A stretch of 64,000 nt of DNA from Alentia gelatinosa. Lineage: Eukaryota > Annelida > Polychaeta > Phyllodocida > Polynoidae. Made by a program: the position numbers and the translations under genes. The stretch covers positions 27,327,525-27,391,524 of the forward strand of contig OX465588.1 of the NCBI GenBank assembly GCA_950022655.1, written 5' to 3'. Within the stretch, counting starts at the first letter, position 1. Every line of letters begins with the position of its first letter. Positions 1 to 11,516 of the stretch are shown piece by piece. The notes under the pieces were generated by a model, which saw nothing but the letters and a program-made list of their open reading frames with translations, was not told the DNA's origin and ran no database searches.

Positions 1-104
1 GAGTACGAAATATCAGGCAGGTATATGAATCAGGTCGCGACTTAATGGATCCGGTCGGGTCATTTACTACTGTCTTACTGCCTGTATTCAAACCAAGAAC
101 CACA

Positions 105-362
105 CCAGCCACTTTTCCCCTTCACCCCCAGCATTGGTAGATTTACTGTTATATCAAAGGCCAATCCTTCTCATACCATGTCTATGTGGTGTAGGAAGTG
201 AAAGATCTCTCACCTTGGTAAATGTGTAGGGGTGAGGTTTCTACCTAAATTCACCACATAGATTTGATCACCACCCTTGTGGTGTAAAAGAACCATGAGA
301 AAGACTGGTGAGAATCTGCAGTGGTTAACTGGACGTTAAATCAAACCAACCAACAAACCAAA
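105..362 (+). repeat. SINE family S, copy 1 (head-truncated)
   Basis: This copy matches the copies at 11.5-11.8, 22.4-22.8 and 38.3 kb. Shared blocks are a CACTTTTCCCCTTCACCC-type start, the block ATCAAAGGCCAATCCTTCT, a TCTCACCTTGGTAAATGTG-type block, a GATCACCACCC block and a tail near 342-362 of the form GACGTTAAATCAAACC followed by short AAC-rich repeats. The tRNA-like head seen in copies 2 and 3 is missing, as expected for a 5'-truncated retroposon. The assignment rests on visual alignment between copies within this window. Confidence 0.6.
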
Positions 363-369
363 TAGTAAG

Positions 370-1800
370 TGGTGTTACATTCCAATTTCTCGTTGGAGAA
401 ACAAGTTTGCTTTCCCTTGGCCTAACCAGTCAATCTCGCACCATGCTATTACTCTAGAGGGGGCAGGCCTTAGCAACCATCAGCAGGGACGTGCCCACTC
501 CTAACAGAGGTAAATTTGTAACGCAGCAACTCCATGTATGAGCAACTAATCTACAGCTAGCTACCATAGCAGTAACATCAGCAGTAAAGCTTGTAACGGA
601 ATCATGGATTTAAAACTTCATTCATTCAGATTACAATCATCTTCAATAAGACACATCAAGTTAGTAACACTGGTAGAGAAGCCCTAAGCTCTTATCACAA
701 GCAAGATGTTACCATTTCTAAATTACAAATAAAATCACGGCGCACACACTGACAGTGCTGTGTCGTATTCAAAGATCTAGTCGCGGGCCTAGAACACTAC
801 AGGAGTAAACGCTCAGCCCTTGTGTCAATTGCAGCGTTGTTTTTTGTTGGTAGGTGAACTTGGCGGCGGCTCTTGTCACCGGATTGTCTGAATGCGTGCT
901 AGGAATAGACGGCGTGCGCTCAGAATATCTCCCCACATCTCCAAGCTTTACCTGCGTTTTGACGAGGGCCTTGTGCGAGCTCTGTGTGTGGTGAGGAGTA
1001 ATGCAAGCTGAGGAATGACTAAGTGCCGCTAAGCTGGAGGTAAATATATGGGCTACATATTCAATAAAGGTAGCCTCCAGATAAAATACCTCAAATAACC
1101 ACACACACTCCAACGATAGCCTAACTAGTATCGATTTAACGAAGGGTACGCGGCCACCATTTGAAAGGGGAGTATGGAAAAATCTCAGTTTAATTGGCAA
1201 ATATTTTCCGGTAGATGTGGATGTAGGAGTGACAGATTTGTGTCTTTAGTGATGTGGGGCTCCCTGTAGTGGTGTCCGCGTGAACGCTTGACTTTTTCAG
1301 ATTTTTTTTTATATTCTTTTCACAATTATTTTTCTATTTTATTGATTTATTTTATTTGTTTAGGCGAGGGGCGGTGTCAGGTGTGTCTGCACTCTGTCAT
1401 CATACTGATCACCCATCCACAACTGGCATTGTGTTGCGGTTTTTTTTCGCCAATTTCTTTTCACCTTTTTTTGTCCCCCCGCAGTCAAAATTCGCCGTGT
1501 GAAATACTTTCTGGTTTGAGACACAATAAACTCAGTGTGTCACATCAGGAGAAAATCTCTCCGACCTCCTCCAATCACCCACCTACCTAAATCTGCCCAC
1601 ACCGCACACCCTCCACGCACCCCGACCCGTTTAGGCGCCGCTACACCCTCCCACCACCCCAAGGCGGGTTGGCTACGCTTCACTGCACGCCTAAAGTCCT
1701 GGTATGGCTGGCATCTGTACAGGTGGGCGGTGAGGGGGTGACGAGGGGGAGGGGCGGCTTGGAGTGCCCCCTGGTGGGAGATCGGCGGCGTGGTGAGGGC
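370..1800. other. intergenic/intronic DNA, no gene recognised
   Basis: No gene is recognised. A 143-codon minus-strand frame (769-1200) has no recognisable domain, and no clear splice site brackets it. A T-rich tract spans about 1300-1360 and a C-rich stretch about 1560-1680. Confidence 0.4.
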
Positions 1801-1814
1801 ACATCATACCTGGC

Positions 1815-2205
1815 TAGAGCGTGCTTGTACGTTCTATATACGTTGCCTAAAGATTAGAGTGGTCACCTATACACTTTCAGCGTGCTTCCAGAAAACTATC
1901 CCTTCACTTTCTGCATGTTATTCACTATGGTAGTGGGAAAGGAGCAGGGTGCCAGTGTCTCAGCATCTCGGAGGCATGCCCAGCAGACCAATACCAATCA
2001 CTAGAGACCGAAATACCTCATTGACCCACTGGTGCTTGATATATTTGGATCTTAGACTCAGGCAGTTGAAGACATGGCAAGATTGGATGAAAGTGGGTTA
2101 CAGAAAACTATCCATATATACTGAATGTAACCCAAACCTTTCAATTGTCATTCATTCATAATTGCACGCTCATTCATCAATGATGAACATACGATCTACT
2201 CCTTG
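1815..2205 (+). repeat. dispersed element D, copy 1
   Basis: About 390 bp aligns collinearly with 30846-31234. Shared landmarks are the start TAGAGCRYGCTTG, the block AACTATCCCTTCACT, the block CTCATTGACCCACTGGTGC, the block GTGGGTTACAGAAAACTAT and the block TTGCACGCTCATTCATC near the end. No coding potential is shared between the copies, and no terminal inverted repeat is obvious. A shorter related piece lies near 3895-3985. It is probably a non-autonomous mobile element of unknown class. Confidence 0.6.
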
Positions 2206-2534
2206 TATAATGGGCCATGGTAACGACGCCTCACGACCGTCGTTTGAGACTGTTTACACGTACAGATCTCTGCATGAGATTAAGTTTTCAAAATGTCATC
2301 ATTTAGTCAGCTATTTTTAACAGTATTTCAGCTTGATGAGAACAATATACCTTTTTCCACAGGCCGATGTCGCATGCTATCTACTTGGTTACGCAATGCT
2401 TGCAGCCAAACAACCCCTAGCAACGTATAATTCAGCATTGGATCACTGAATGTATGAGCACAACTTTCATAATGTAATACCCGTTTACATTGCTAATTCA
2501 ATGCCAAGATTGTCGAACTAGTGAAGAACTCACC

Positions 2535-2790
2535 GTCAGTGGGTGAGGGAAAAAAGTGGAAATATTTTCATGTGGATTTTTCTGCCTCAGAGAGACCGGT
2601 AAAATATGGATAATATGTCCTTGTCGGCCGCAGCTGGGGCTGAGGGTATCTGGGGAGGTTTTATAGGCGTAAATGAGGCTAAATCAATATTATCTTTTTC
2701 AGAAAAAAAGTAAAAGAAATTACATATACTGAATATAAGAAAGTGGATTTCCATGGAAAGCTTCCATCTCTGTAAACTGGTAATTGTCGC
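2535..2790 (+). repeat. repeat family B, copy 1
   Basis: The family consensus reads, in order: a GTGAAAATATTTTTCATG-type start, TCTGCCTCAGAGAGAC, a purine-rich middle with GGGGCTG, the block TGGTGTGAATGAGGC, a TTTATTCTCTCTTTG block, and a terminal AAAACTGCCATCTCT block. This divergent copy keeps all landmarks. Another repeat end, GTCGCCACTGTGAACT, follows directly at about 2783-2815 and matches the family that flanks the U6 gene. Confidence 0.55.
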
Positions 2791-2814
2791 CACTGTGAAC
2801 TATTAGATATGCCT

Positions 2815-3620
2815 TTAAGTGATCTGAATGAATGTGTGTGTAGGAGTGTGTGAGTGTGTGAGCGTGGGGGTAGGGGGGTGCGCGTGTGTGTAGGGGAGGC
2901 GGGGGGACGTCACGTGGTAATTAGAGGTCGACTACAATCTCATTGCCGTCAGGTCGACCTGAACTAGATTTAACTCATCACTTATTGAGGATCAACCAAT
3001 TAATCCTCGCCTTAATCAGAGTAATCTCAATCAACAAGTTGGTATCCGCACGTCATGCTCAAAGATAGAGCTCTTAATTAGCGATGGATGTTAATCTAAA
3101 ATTCATAATTGGTTTCATATATAATCAATACGTGTGTAAATTTTAGACCGTATAGGACTTCAGATTATAAACTTTTTGTATGTAAACCAGTATATTTATA
3201 GGCAGCTGTATCCTATTAAAACAACTTAATGAAATGATTTATGAGTTTATTCACATTTAGTATGGATCATCTGCTCTCAAGTGAACGAAGAAATGATCCT
3301 AATGAATCAATTACTTGTTCATGTTATAACATTCTCCTTTTCTGCATCTTGCTGGGGGTAGTCCATTTGGCCTTGCTAAACATAGAATTAAGGTAATTAT
3401 GATATGCGCTAATTTACATTCCTCCCCTGAATGTACCACCCTATGAATCGGCATACCTGTTCTGTTTAATAACACAGGTGCATTATTTAATAATGTGTCA
3501 ATTACTCCCTTGGTATTACTTCTGGCATCCACATGCACACAGGGTGAACATTATGGCGTTTTAATGCCAGTAATAGCTGTTCTAAGTCACCACCTAACAC
3601 TCTATGTGTGTAGGCGGCTA
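2815..3620. other. non-coding stretch with GT-rich tract
   Basis: A GTGT/GGGG-rich tract covers 2830-2905. From 2940 to 3130 the sequence is unusually rich in TAAT/ATTA cores (for example TTAATCC and TTAATCAGAG). That would suit homeodomain binding but proves nothing. No coding frame is credible. Confidence 0.35.
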
Positions 3621-3624
3621 GAAA

Positions 3625-3780
3625 AGTAAGTGGGAATACTTTTGATATGGAATTTGCTGTCTCAGAGACCGGAGTGAGAACACTTGGAAAATACTTCGGT
3701 ATCGGCCACGGCGTGGAACTGAGGGTATGTGGGGAGGTTAATGTGGCTGAATTGATATCATCTTCGATTTAGAGATGGCA
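3625..3780 (+). repeat. repeat family B, copy 2 (partial)
   Basis: This copy holds the 5' half of the family: the AAGTGGGAATACTTTTGAT start, the CTCAGAGACCGG block and GGGGAGGTTAATGTGGCTGAAT. It then diverges. Downstream, at 3880-3900, is the motif CTCGACGTTTCGATAAAG, which resembles repeat ends seen near 18245. Confidence 0.45.
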
Positions 3781-4079
3781 CCACACAAAAACAGACTCGT
3801 TCCGATTAAATTAACGTCTGTTTTCTGATGATAAAATGTTGCAAGTTGATGAGATGAATGATATGTTGGTGGTTTTAAAAACTCGACGTTTCGATAAAGT
3901 TGATTTATCTTTGTTGAATAATACCCAAACCTTTAAATTGTTATTTTTATAAATCAACGTTCATTCACCAATGAACATGTCATCCGTTCCTAGTTTTAAG
4001 GAATTTTACATACTGAAAATAGAAAGAGCAAATTTATACAGATACGTGGAGAGCTGCCATCTTCGCTGTATAGGGATGT

Positions 4080-4335
4080 TAGTTGTGGTCATGAAAAATA
4101 AACGGAAATGTTGTTCATGTGGAATCTTCTGCCTCAGAGAGACTGAGAAAACATGGAAAACACCCCGAATGGGGCTGGGGTGTGTGGACAGGTTTGAATC
4201 AATGTTTATTGGCGTGAATGAGGCTCAATTTATTCTCTCTTTATTTTACAAAAGACAAATATAATTTCACAAACTATTATACTAAAAACAAGGATTTCCT
4301 TCGGAAAAGAGGAAAAACTGCCATCTCTATGCTAT
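4080..4335 (+). repeat. repeat family B, copy 3 (full length)
   Basis: This is one of the cleanest copies. It has CTGCCTCAGAGAGACTGAG, the AATGGGGCTGGGGTGTGTGG block, TTGGCGTGAATGAGGCTC, TTATTCTCTCTTTATTTTAC and the terminal AAACTGCCATCTCTATG. It has no long open frame of its own. A CA dinucleotide run follows at 4391-4418. Confidence 0.65.
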
Positions 4336-4575
4336 GGGGCTGGCACCTGGGGCCCGCTGACTGTAGGGCTCAGGTGGGCCCCTCCCCCTCCACACACACA
4401 CACACACACACACACACACCGTGGAGGAACCTCGCACTGAGTCATCACGCCTGGAGGTGGGTGTGTACGGTTGGGGGTAGCGGGGTGACTCATACAGCAG
4501 TGACCCGCCACCGTGTGGCGCTAGTAGTACGAGCACAGCACTCCCATACTCAGGCCGCTCCATGTGTTGGGATGC

Positions 4576-5128
4576 AATACTACAGTCTGTCCACCGAACT
4601 CGATAGTATAGTCCATCCACGGAACTCAATACTATAGTCCGTCCACAGAACTCAATACTATAGTCCGTCCACCAAACACTATATTCCGTCCACAGAACTC
4701 AATACTATAGTCCGTCCACAGAACTCGATATTAGTCCATCCACGGAACTCAATACTATAATCCATCCACGGAACTCAATAGTATAGTCCCTCTACGGAAC
4801 TCAATAGTATAGTCCGTCCACAGTACTCAATACTATAGTCCGTCCACCAAATACTAAAGTCCGTCCACCGAACTCAATACTATAGTCCGTCCACAGAACT
4901 CAATACTATAGTCCGTCCACCGAACTCAATGCTTTAGTCCATCAACTGAACTCAATGCTTTAGTCCATCAACTGAACTCAATGCTATAGTCCATCCACCA
5001 AACACTATAGTCGGTCCACCAAACTAAATACTATAGTCCGTCCATCAAACGCAATAGTACAATCCATCCACCGAACTCAATAATATAATCCATCCACCGA
5101 ACTCAATAATATAATCCATCCATCGAAC
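4576..5128. repeat. 27-bp minisatellite (CTATAGTCCGTCCACCGAACT type)
   Basis: About 20 imperfect head-to-tail copies of a roughly 27-bp unit, with core TAGTCCGTCCAC followed by GAACTCAATACTA. Variants occur at CCGTCC/CCATCC and at CACAGAA/CACCGAA, and a few units are shortened. There is no coding meaning. Confidence 0.9.
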
Positions 5129-5129
5129 T

Positions 5130-5690
5130 CTCACACAATGTTCAAGTTATGAAAATCTATCATGAATAGTTTCATTTACTGCTTCATCAGTTAACTGGAA
5201 AGGTATTGATGATAGTCAAACTCTAGTAACAACAAGAACAGATTTGTTTTGTTTTTTTAATCTTCACCAACACTTGCTGGACGCACTCTAGCTGTGATGG
5301 ACAGGTGGCGTGTACCCCACCTGTCCCCGGTCTCCCCGGCCCCACCCCCGCAGCTACCGGAGAGCCTCCAGCATAGAGACTGACGGCCCACCTTGTACGA
5401 GGTCAGCGGGTCAGGAGAATAAAGGAACCACCCCCCAATCCCCACACGTCCACGAAGGTCAGTCATCAACAAGAAGACAATACCGTTGCTAGGTTACGGT
5501 ACACGCGAGGTTTCCTGGCTACGGGCCACGTGAGGGAGCCGCTGGAGTGATGGATTGTGGGTAGGGAGGGAGGGGCTCACCTGGATGAGGTGAGCCGCCG
5601 AGAGACGGGGAGTGATTGAGTGGTAATTAACACCTGAGGAGTCGGAGGTGTGCGCGCTGACCTGCTCACCTCTCAGTCTCAGCTATTGAG
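5130..5690. other. unique-looking non-coding DNA
   Basis: GC-rich between 5270 and 5680, with many GTGAG/CACCT words. Two overlapping short frames on opposite strands (5257-5472 and 5310-5492) give no recognisable protein. No splice-consistent gene was found. Confidence 0.35.
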
Positions 5691-5694
5691 CTGC

Positions 5695-6480
5695 TCGCTG
5701 AAAAACTCCACTCACGAACGACTTGATTATTCACACAGCACCAGTTGTATAGTAAGCTTGGTGTGCCTCGGAACTTAACCATTGAACTTCTCATTGAAAA
5801 CGCAACTTACAAATTGCTCATTTGTTTACATAGTGCCAGTTGTAGAGTAAGCTTGGTATGCCTCAGAACTTAACCATTGAACTTCCCATTGAAAACGCAA
5901 CTTACAAATTGCTCATTTGTTTACATAGTGCCAGTTGTAGAGAAAGCTTGGTGTGCCTCGGAACTTAACCATTGAACTTCTCATTGAAAACACAACTCAC
6001 AATTTCCTCATTTGTTTACACAGCGCCACTTGAATAGTAAGCTTGGTGCGCCTTGGAACTTAACCATTGAACTTCTCATTAAAAACGCAACTCACAATTT
6101 CCTCGTTTGTTTACACAGCGCCACTTGAATAGTAAGCTTGGTGTGCCTCGGAACTTAACCATTGAACTTCCCATTGAAAACTTCACTCACAATTCACTCG
6201 TTTGTAAACTGTATAGTTAGTCTAGTGTGCCTCAGAACTTAACCATTGAACTCGTTGATTTCCACAGTGCCAATTGTAAACTGTATAGTAAGCTTGGCAT
6301 GCCATTGAACCTCCAATTGAAAACGCAATTCACGATTTGCTCCTTGTCAGTTGTATCATGTAGAGCAAGCTTAGCCTGCCTATGAACTTAACCATTCAAC
6401 TTCTCATTGAAAACTCAACTCACGATTTACTCAGTTATTTACACAGCGCTAGTTGTATAGTAAGATTGGCGTGCCTCACA
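5695..6480. repeat. 95-bp tandem array with AAGCTT in each unit
   Basis: Unit starts can be read from AAGCTTGGTGTGCC at 5754, 5849, 5944, 6039 and 6134, an exact 95-bp spacing. Degenerate units follow to about 6480. Each unit also carries GAACTTAACCATTGAACTT and a GTTTACACAGCGCCA-type block. Three decayed units reappear at about 6725-6930 beyond a unique 240-bp spacer. This looks like a satellite-like local array. Confidence 0.9.
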
Positions 6481-6719
6481 ACATACAGTGTGACAAACTT
6501 TACATGATACTACCCTCATCTACCCTCTGTGTAAGATGATAAAAGAGTGAGTAGTAAAATGGCGTTTTTAATGAGTTTGATAATAAGGAGACATAGTAAG
6601 GGTGGGTAAATTAGATCTGTTCTTTGATGTTTTGGAACAACAAACCTCGTTCTTTAAACTTGGTTTGTATTTCTGAAACAAAACTACGCAGAACTGATTT
6701 CATTCAGACACCATAACTG

Positions 6720-6930
6720 TGTATCGTTGTGTAAGCTTGCCTTGCCACAAAACTGAATCATTTGATTTCTCATTGTAACTCAACTCATAATTTGTTCATT
6801 TATTTACTCAGCACCAGTTGTATATTAAGCTTTGTTTGCCTCAGAACTCAACCATTGAACTCCACTCACGATTCCCTCGTTTATTAACACACCTGTTCTG
6901 TGCTAAGCTTGGTGTGCCTCGGACGCTTAC
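6720..6930. repeat. decayed units of the 95-bp array
   Basis: Three degenerate units (GTAAGCTTGCCTTGCC, TTAAGCTTTGTTTGCC, CTAAGCTTGGTGTGCC) are separated from the main array by about 240 bp of unrelated DNA. That spacer may be an insertion or simply decayed repeat. Confidence 0.65.
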
Positions 6931-7485
6931 ATCTTGTGTAGTGACTTCTCCCTGTAATAACTGATTTCCTTTCTAGTAATGTTAAAAAATACTAATTTGT
7001 ATGTCCCCAGGGAGAAGCTAGTATTGACTGAACAAGCCGAGATTTCAATTAAAACTCTAAATTCTTAAATTACTCTTCTGAATTGCCAAGTAATGTTCAG
7101 TAAGTATCAAGAAGGAAGACGCTGTAAAACATAATGATTTTACACTTCCGAGTTTCAAGGCAATTGCACCCGACAGACTTTCGCGCCGGTGTCAGGCTAT
7201 AAAAGGTCAATTCCCACACTTCTGTGTGAAATGCACATCTGAGAATCAATAGCGACCAGACAGCGACATGACATCAGACACTCTCTTCAATTGGAGAAGG
7301 AATTGAGCATAATTAACCGAATAGATGTGCTCGGCATTCACTCCCCGAGCACATATTCAGTTTCGGACCTCTCCTCTACACTGAGGTTCTCTTTGAAGAA
7401 AATTCAATCTTCTAGCAGAGGTTAGGTTTCCAGCGACACCTTCAGTAGACTGAGATTATGTGTTGATAAGTTCTGCAACACACTC
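6930..7485. other. non-coding DNA with a TATA-like word
   Basis: No gene is supported. GCTATAAAAGGTC at about 7196-7208 fits a TATA box, but no exon, start codon context or splice site follows that would justify a promoter call. Confidence 0.3.
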
Positions 7486-7487
7486 TC

Positions 7488-7695
7488 CATAACAGATGTT
7501 TGCATGTTTCCTCCATTTGCTAAGATTCTGTATGGAGAGCGTCGCTGTCACAAACAGGGGTTTGGTTTCGTTCTGTGCCTCACTTATACTAAGATTCTGT
7601 ATGGAGGGTGCGATTTTGATACACTCTCCATACACAGATTTAGTTTTGTTCTATACCTCACCTATACTAGTATTCTGTGTGGAGAGTGCAGCTGA
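7488..7695. repeat. short array of about 65-70 bp units
   Basis: Three to four imperfect units contain ACTAAGATTCTGTATGGAG and its partial inverse ACTCTCCATACACAG, so each unit can fold. Frames through it read as repeated Cys-rich peptides, an artefact of the repeat. Confidence 0.6.
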
Positions 7696-8855
7696 GTCAC
7701 ACAGGGCTGGAGCTGTAGCCGTCCGAGCAGTTCCGAGCAGCTCCGAGGAGCACGGTGACCTGCTCGGTGCACGTTGCTGCACGTGAGCTGCACGTTAGCT
7801 GCACGTTAGAGCCTCTCACCCAGACACACGTGCACATCGCACGCTGCACTCCCCACGTCTGGTTAATTAAGCTGGCCCCGTGACCGCCATCAGATGACGA
7901 CGCCGGTGTGCTGAGAGAGCTTCACTGCGTAGGAGTGAGCCTCAATGCTCCTACAGAGACTAGAGGCAGTCTAATGAGTCCATCATTCAGTTCGCACACA
8001 GAATTTTCGAAATTTGGACACACCTGTAGCTCTTTATCAAACATGTAAGCAATTGAATATATGTGTATGAAATCGTGAAATCCACACGTTTCTTGAAATT
8101 ACTCATAAACTTGGCGTCAAGGGAACCTAATTCGGGAACTGGTTTTTTTTGTTGTGAATTTTTTTATCAACCGTAGTAGTATACATACTTCAATACAATT
8201 AGTTTTAAGAATGGTTAAATGGCTGTTGTCCTCAGGAACTGTTACTATCTATGTGTGATAACGAGGCTTAGCAAGAAAACACTTCCTTCTCCCACCGCTC
8301 TGCAACTACGATCTGTTACTGTTACTATCTATGCTCGTTGTTATTGCAGTGATAGTAATCTGAACGAAGAAACCAAGTCCTAATTCCCTTTACACGATTC
8401 ATTGTCGATGGTCTAACAACTGCGGACTCATTGAATATACACTGAGGTGCCGCACTGTATACTACTCGCCCTGCTGGGAGGGGGACGGGGCTACCAGGCT
8501 GGTAGGGCCTCCCTCCCCACTGGAGGATAAACCCGGAGCGAGCCGGTCGATCAGACCAAGGGAGGGTGCACATCCACCTCTCCGTAGAGAAGTTGGAGTG
8601 CCACACGATGAACCCATGTCACAATAATGGACGTACAGCCTAATGTCTGCACACATACACAGAGCAGCTCACAGAGAACTGACTACATCAACGTGACATA
8701 CAATCAATACAGAGAGCTGCTCCGAGTGGGACACAGTGTAAACAAACAAGTCTCATGATGGATGTCCCCATTACATGCAGGTCGCAGGCTGCTGCACAAC
8801 ACAGGCAGAGGATGTGGTGGACACGTGCGGGGGTCGTATTCATCCTGCCAGTCTC
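7695..8855. other. non-coding DNA with clustered GCACGT words
   Basis: Between 7765 and 7860 the words GCACGT and CACGTG recur, including three close AGCTGCACGT-like copies at 7777-7806. These resemble E-box/bHLH sites, but no promoter is otherwise visible. The rest has no repeat structure or gene I can support. Confidence 0.3.
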
Positions 8856-8861
8856 CTCACT

Positions 8862-9795
8862 CCCTGTCACACTGCTGCTCACTCCCTGCCACACTCCTCC
8901 TCACTCTACGTCAACCTCCTCCTCACTCCCTGCCACACTCCTGCTCACTTCCTGCCACACTCCTCCTCACTCCCTGTCACACTCCTCCTCAGTCCCTGTC
9001 ACACTCCTCCTCACTCCCTGTCACAATCCTCTTCACTCCCTGCCACACTCCTCCTCACTCCCTGCCATACTCCTCCTCACTCCCTGCCACACCCCTCCTC
9101 ACTCCCTGCCACACTCCTCCTCACTCCCTGTCACACCCCTCCTCACTCCCTGCCACACTCCTCCTCACTCCCTGCCACACTCCTCATCACTCCCTGCCAC
9201 ACTCCTCACTCCCTGCCATACTCCTCCCCACTCCCTGCCACACTCCTCCCCACTCCCTGCCATACTCCTCCTCACTCCCTGTCACACTCCTCCTCACTCC
9301 CTACCACACTCCTCAGTCCCTGTCACACTCCTCCTCACTCCCTGTCACAATCCTCTTCACTCCCTGCCACACTCCTCCTCACTCCCTGCCATACTCCTCC
9401 TCACTCCCTGCCACACCCCTCCTCACTCCCTGCCACACCCCTCCTCACTCCCTGCCACACTCCTCCTCACTCCCTGCCACACCCCTCCTCACTCCCTGCC
9501 ACACTCCTCCTCACTCCCTGCCACACTCCTCATCACTCCCTGCCACACTCCTCACTCCCTGCCATACTCCTCCCCACTCCCTGCCACACTCCTCACTCCC
9601 TATCACACCCCTCCTCACTCCCTGCCACACTCCTCCTCACTCCCTGCCACAACCCTACTCACTCCCTGCCACACTCCTCCTCACTCCCTGCCACACTCCT
9701 CCTCACTCCCTGCCACACTCCTCCTCACTCCCTGCCACACTCCTCCCCACTCCCTGCCACACTCCTCCTCACTCCCTGCCACACTCCGCACACTC
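8862..9795. repeat. 22-bp minisatellite (CACTCCTCCTCACTCCCTGC)
   Basis: About 42 copies of a 22-bp pyrimidine-rich unit. Since 22 is not a multiple of 3, all three plus-strand frames stay open for over 340 codons and encode the same 22-residue peptide cycle (for example LLLTPCHTPPHSLPH). That is why these frames are not genes. Variant units recur in the same order at about 8995-9200 and 9315-9540, showing a longer duplication of about 320 bp inside the array. Confidence 0.95.
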
Positions 9796-9799
9796 TAAC

Positions 9800-10530
9800 T
9801 TCTCCACTGAGAAACGCGTGTACACCCTCCCCAGGTCTCTCTGACTGGTTCGCTCCATGTTGATAATCCAGCAGGAGGGAGATCCTGACAACGTACCAGA
9901 CAAATCTCCCCTCCCGCTGAAAGGAGGGAATAATGTACAGCATGGCACCTCTATGTACAACCTGTTAATTAGTCTGCAGCTGTCAGACGATTTACAATAA
10001 ACCATGTGAAGGGAATTACGGCTTTCTGTTCTTCTTTCAGATTATTATCTCCACTTAAACAAATTGAGCATATATAATAACAGCATTCTACATCCTATTT
10101 ACACATAGTGATTATTTAAACTGTTCACTTTGGTATTTTACCATCCAATATGTTCTATTAGACTTGCTTATTGTGATATTGATGAAAATATATTCCCCAA
10201 AACAATCGGTCTAGATCGCTATGATTATTTAGATATTGTCATAGATGTCCGTCCTAGTCAGTTGGCCTTTCATATGGTGCCATACACAGATCCATTAGAG
10301 GAATCAGGATATTATTAGAACTAAAGAGGATAGCGGATCTATAAACAAAGAGATGGCCGACATGTGGTGTCAGTATGTCATGACACACTCTTTATACAGC
10401 TAGAGATACTGGGCACACTTTGATATGATCCACAATAATGTAATCATTGTTTCCACGACTACAGCACTATCTGCCCTATAGTCAACATAGTCTGATATCA
10501 ATTTAAGAATAAAATCTATCATAATCAATA
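9800..10530. other. intergenic DNA
   Basis: No repeat or gene is recognised. It is AT-rich from 10050 to 10530. Confidence 0.35.
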
Positions 10531-10534
10531 TGGG

Positions 10535-10730
10535 ATGCCAGTTGGGGGTGAGGAAAAAAAGTGAAAATATTTTTCATGTGGGATTCGCAAAACATGCCAG
10601 TGTCGGTTATGGCAAGGGGATCAGTTTCTGTGGGGAGGTTCAATGAGGCTTTTGATATTACCTTTGTTCTACACATGGATAAATAAGTATATTTACCGAT
10701 AGTGAAAATTCCATGAAAAAGTGGAAAGCT
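10535..10730 (+). repeat. repeat family B, copy 4
   Basis: Keeps GAAAATATTTTTCATGTGG, GGGGAGGTTCAATGAGGC and the terminal AAAGCTACCTTCTATG, which corresponds to AAACTGCCATCTCTATG in other copies. The middle is shortened. The 3' edge merges directly into the 78-bp tandem array. Confidence 0.5.
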
Positions 10731-10950
10731 ACCTTCTATGTTGTATGAAGTCCTACAACCTTGGTTTTTTTAAGTCCAGTGCTTTAACCACTGAGCTGGA
10801 AAGCTACCTTCTATGTTGTATGAAGTCCTACAACCTTGGTTTTTTTAAGTCCAATGCTTTAACCACTGAGCTGGAAAGCTACCTTCTATGTTGTATGAAG
10901 TCCTACAACCTTGGGGTTTTTAAGTCCAGTGCTTTAAGCACTGAGCTAAC
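10720..10950 (-). repeat. three 78-bp units carrying a tRNA-like A box
   Basis: Three near-identical units start at about 10720, 10797 and 10874. Read on the minus strand, each carries AGCTCAGTGGTTAAAGC, a good tRNA D-arm/A-box match, followed by CACTGGACTT and GGTTGTAGGACTT. This is the same layout as the head of SINE copy S3. The other part of the unit is the family B terminal block. Each unit is exactly 26 codons, which explains a 100-residue frame of repeated peptides that is not a gene. Confidence 0.75.
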
Positions 10951-10959
10951 ACCCCACGC

Positions 10960-11480
10960 CCGATCCGTGAGTATTTTCTTTTCTCCATTAAACCATAAAT
11001 ATCATTACCAGCTTTCTCTGTGATGATCTTTCCACACCTTTCCCTGCGTGTTCATTTCCATGGTGGTGCTCCATGACAGACAATTCCTTCACTGATTTTT
11101 ACAGAATGAGAAATCTTCAAGAGACTCAAATAAAAGACGATGCACTCAGTATTCGTCTCTGGCTGTGAAAAAAGAAACCCACCCAAGGAGCACACTTTTG
11201 ATATCTTCTTTGACTGATATGAGACAGAAAACCTGATTCATTTAATATGATGTAGTGTTCCCCGGCATGACTATTTTTTAGATCTGAGGGAAGCCTGAAA
11301 TAGATATCAAATAACACAAGCTTCATTTCAAAGTACATCCTATTTGTTAGATTTTCTTATTTCCTTCCCTTTGTTAACAGAGGGTGGAGGAGAGTTGGAG
11401 TTGGATTATGTTTGTGGTTTAGCTGTAGCTCCAGGGCAACTATGGCACATTGTCATTCTGAAGAAGGGTTTCCTTCCAGT
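10960..11480. other. intergenic DNA
   Basis: No supported gene and no obvious repeat. Confidence 0.35.
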
Positions 11481-11516
11481 TTGGTTTGTTGGTTTGATCA
11501 ACGAGCATAGAGAAAC

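Noticed and set aside
769..1200. 143-codon minus-strand frame
   Set aside because: No recognisable domain, no splice context, and no conservation evidence available.
4576..5128. CRISPR-like regular repeats
   Set aside because: Units are contiguous with no unique spacers, and the DNA is eukaryotic; it is a minisatellite.
7196..7208. TATA box GCTATAAAAGG as a promoter
   Set aside because: No exon, start codon or donor follows; TATA-like words are expected by chance in AT-rich DNA. The same applies at 33607 and 36508.
8755..9863. Three overlapping plus-strand frames of about 350 codons
   Set aside because: They are the same 22-bp repeat read in three phases; the unit length alone keeps all frames open.
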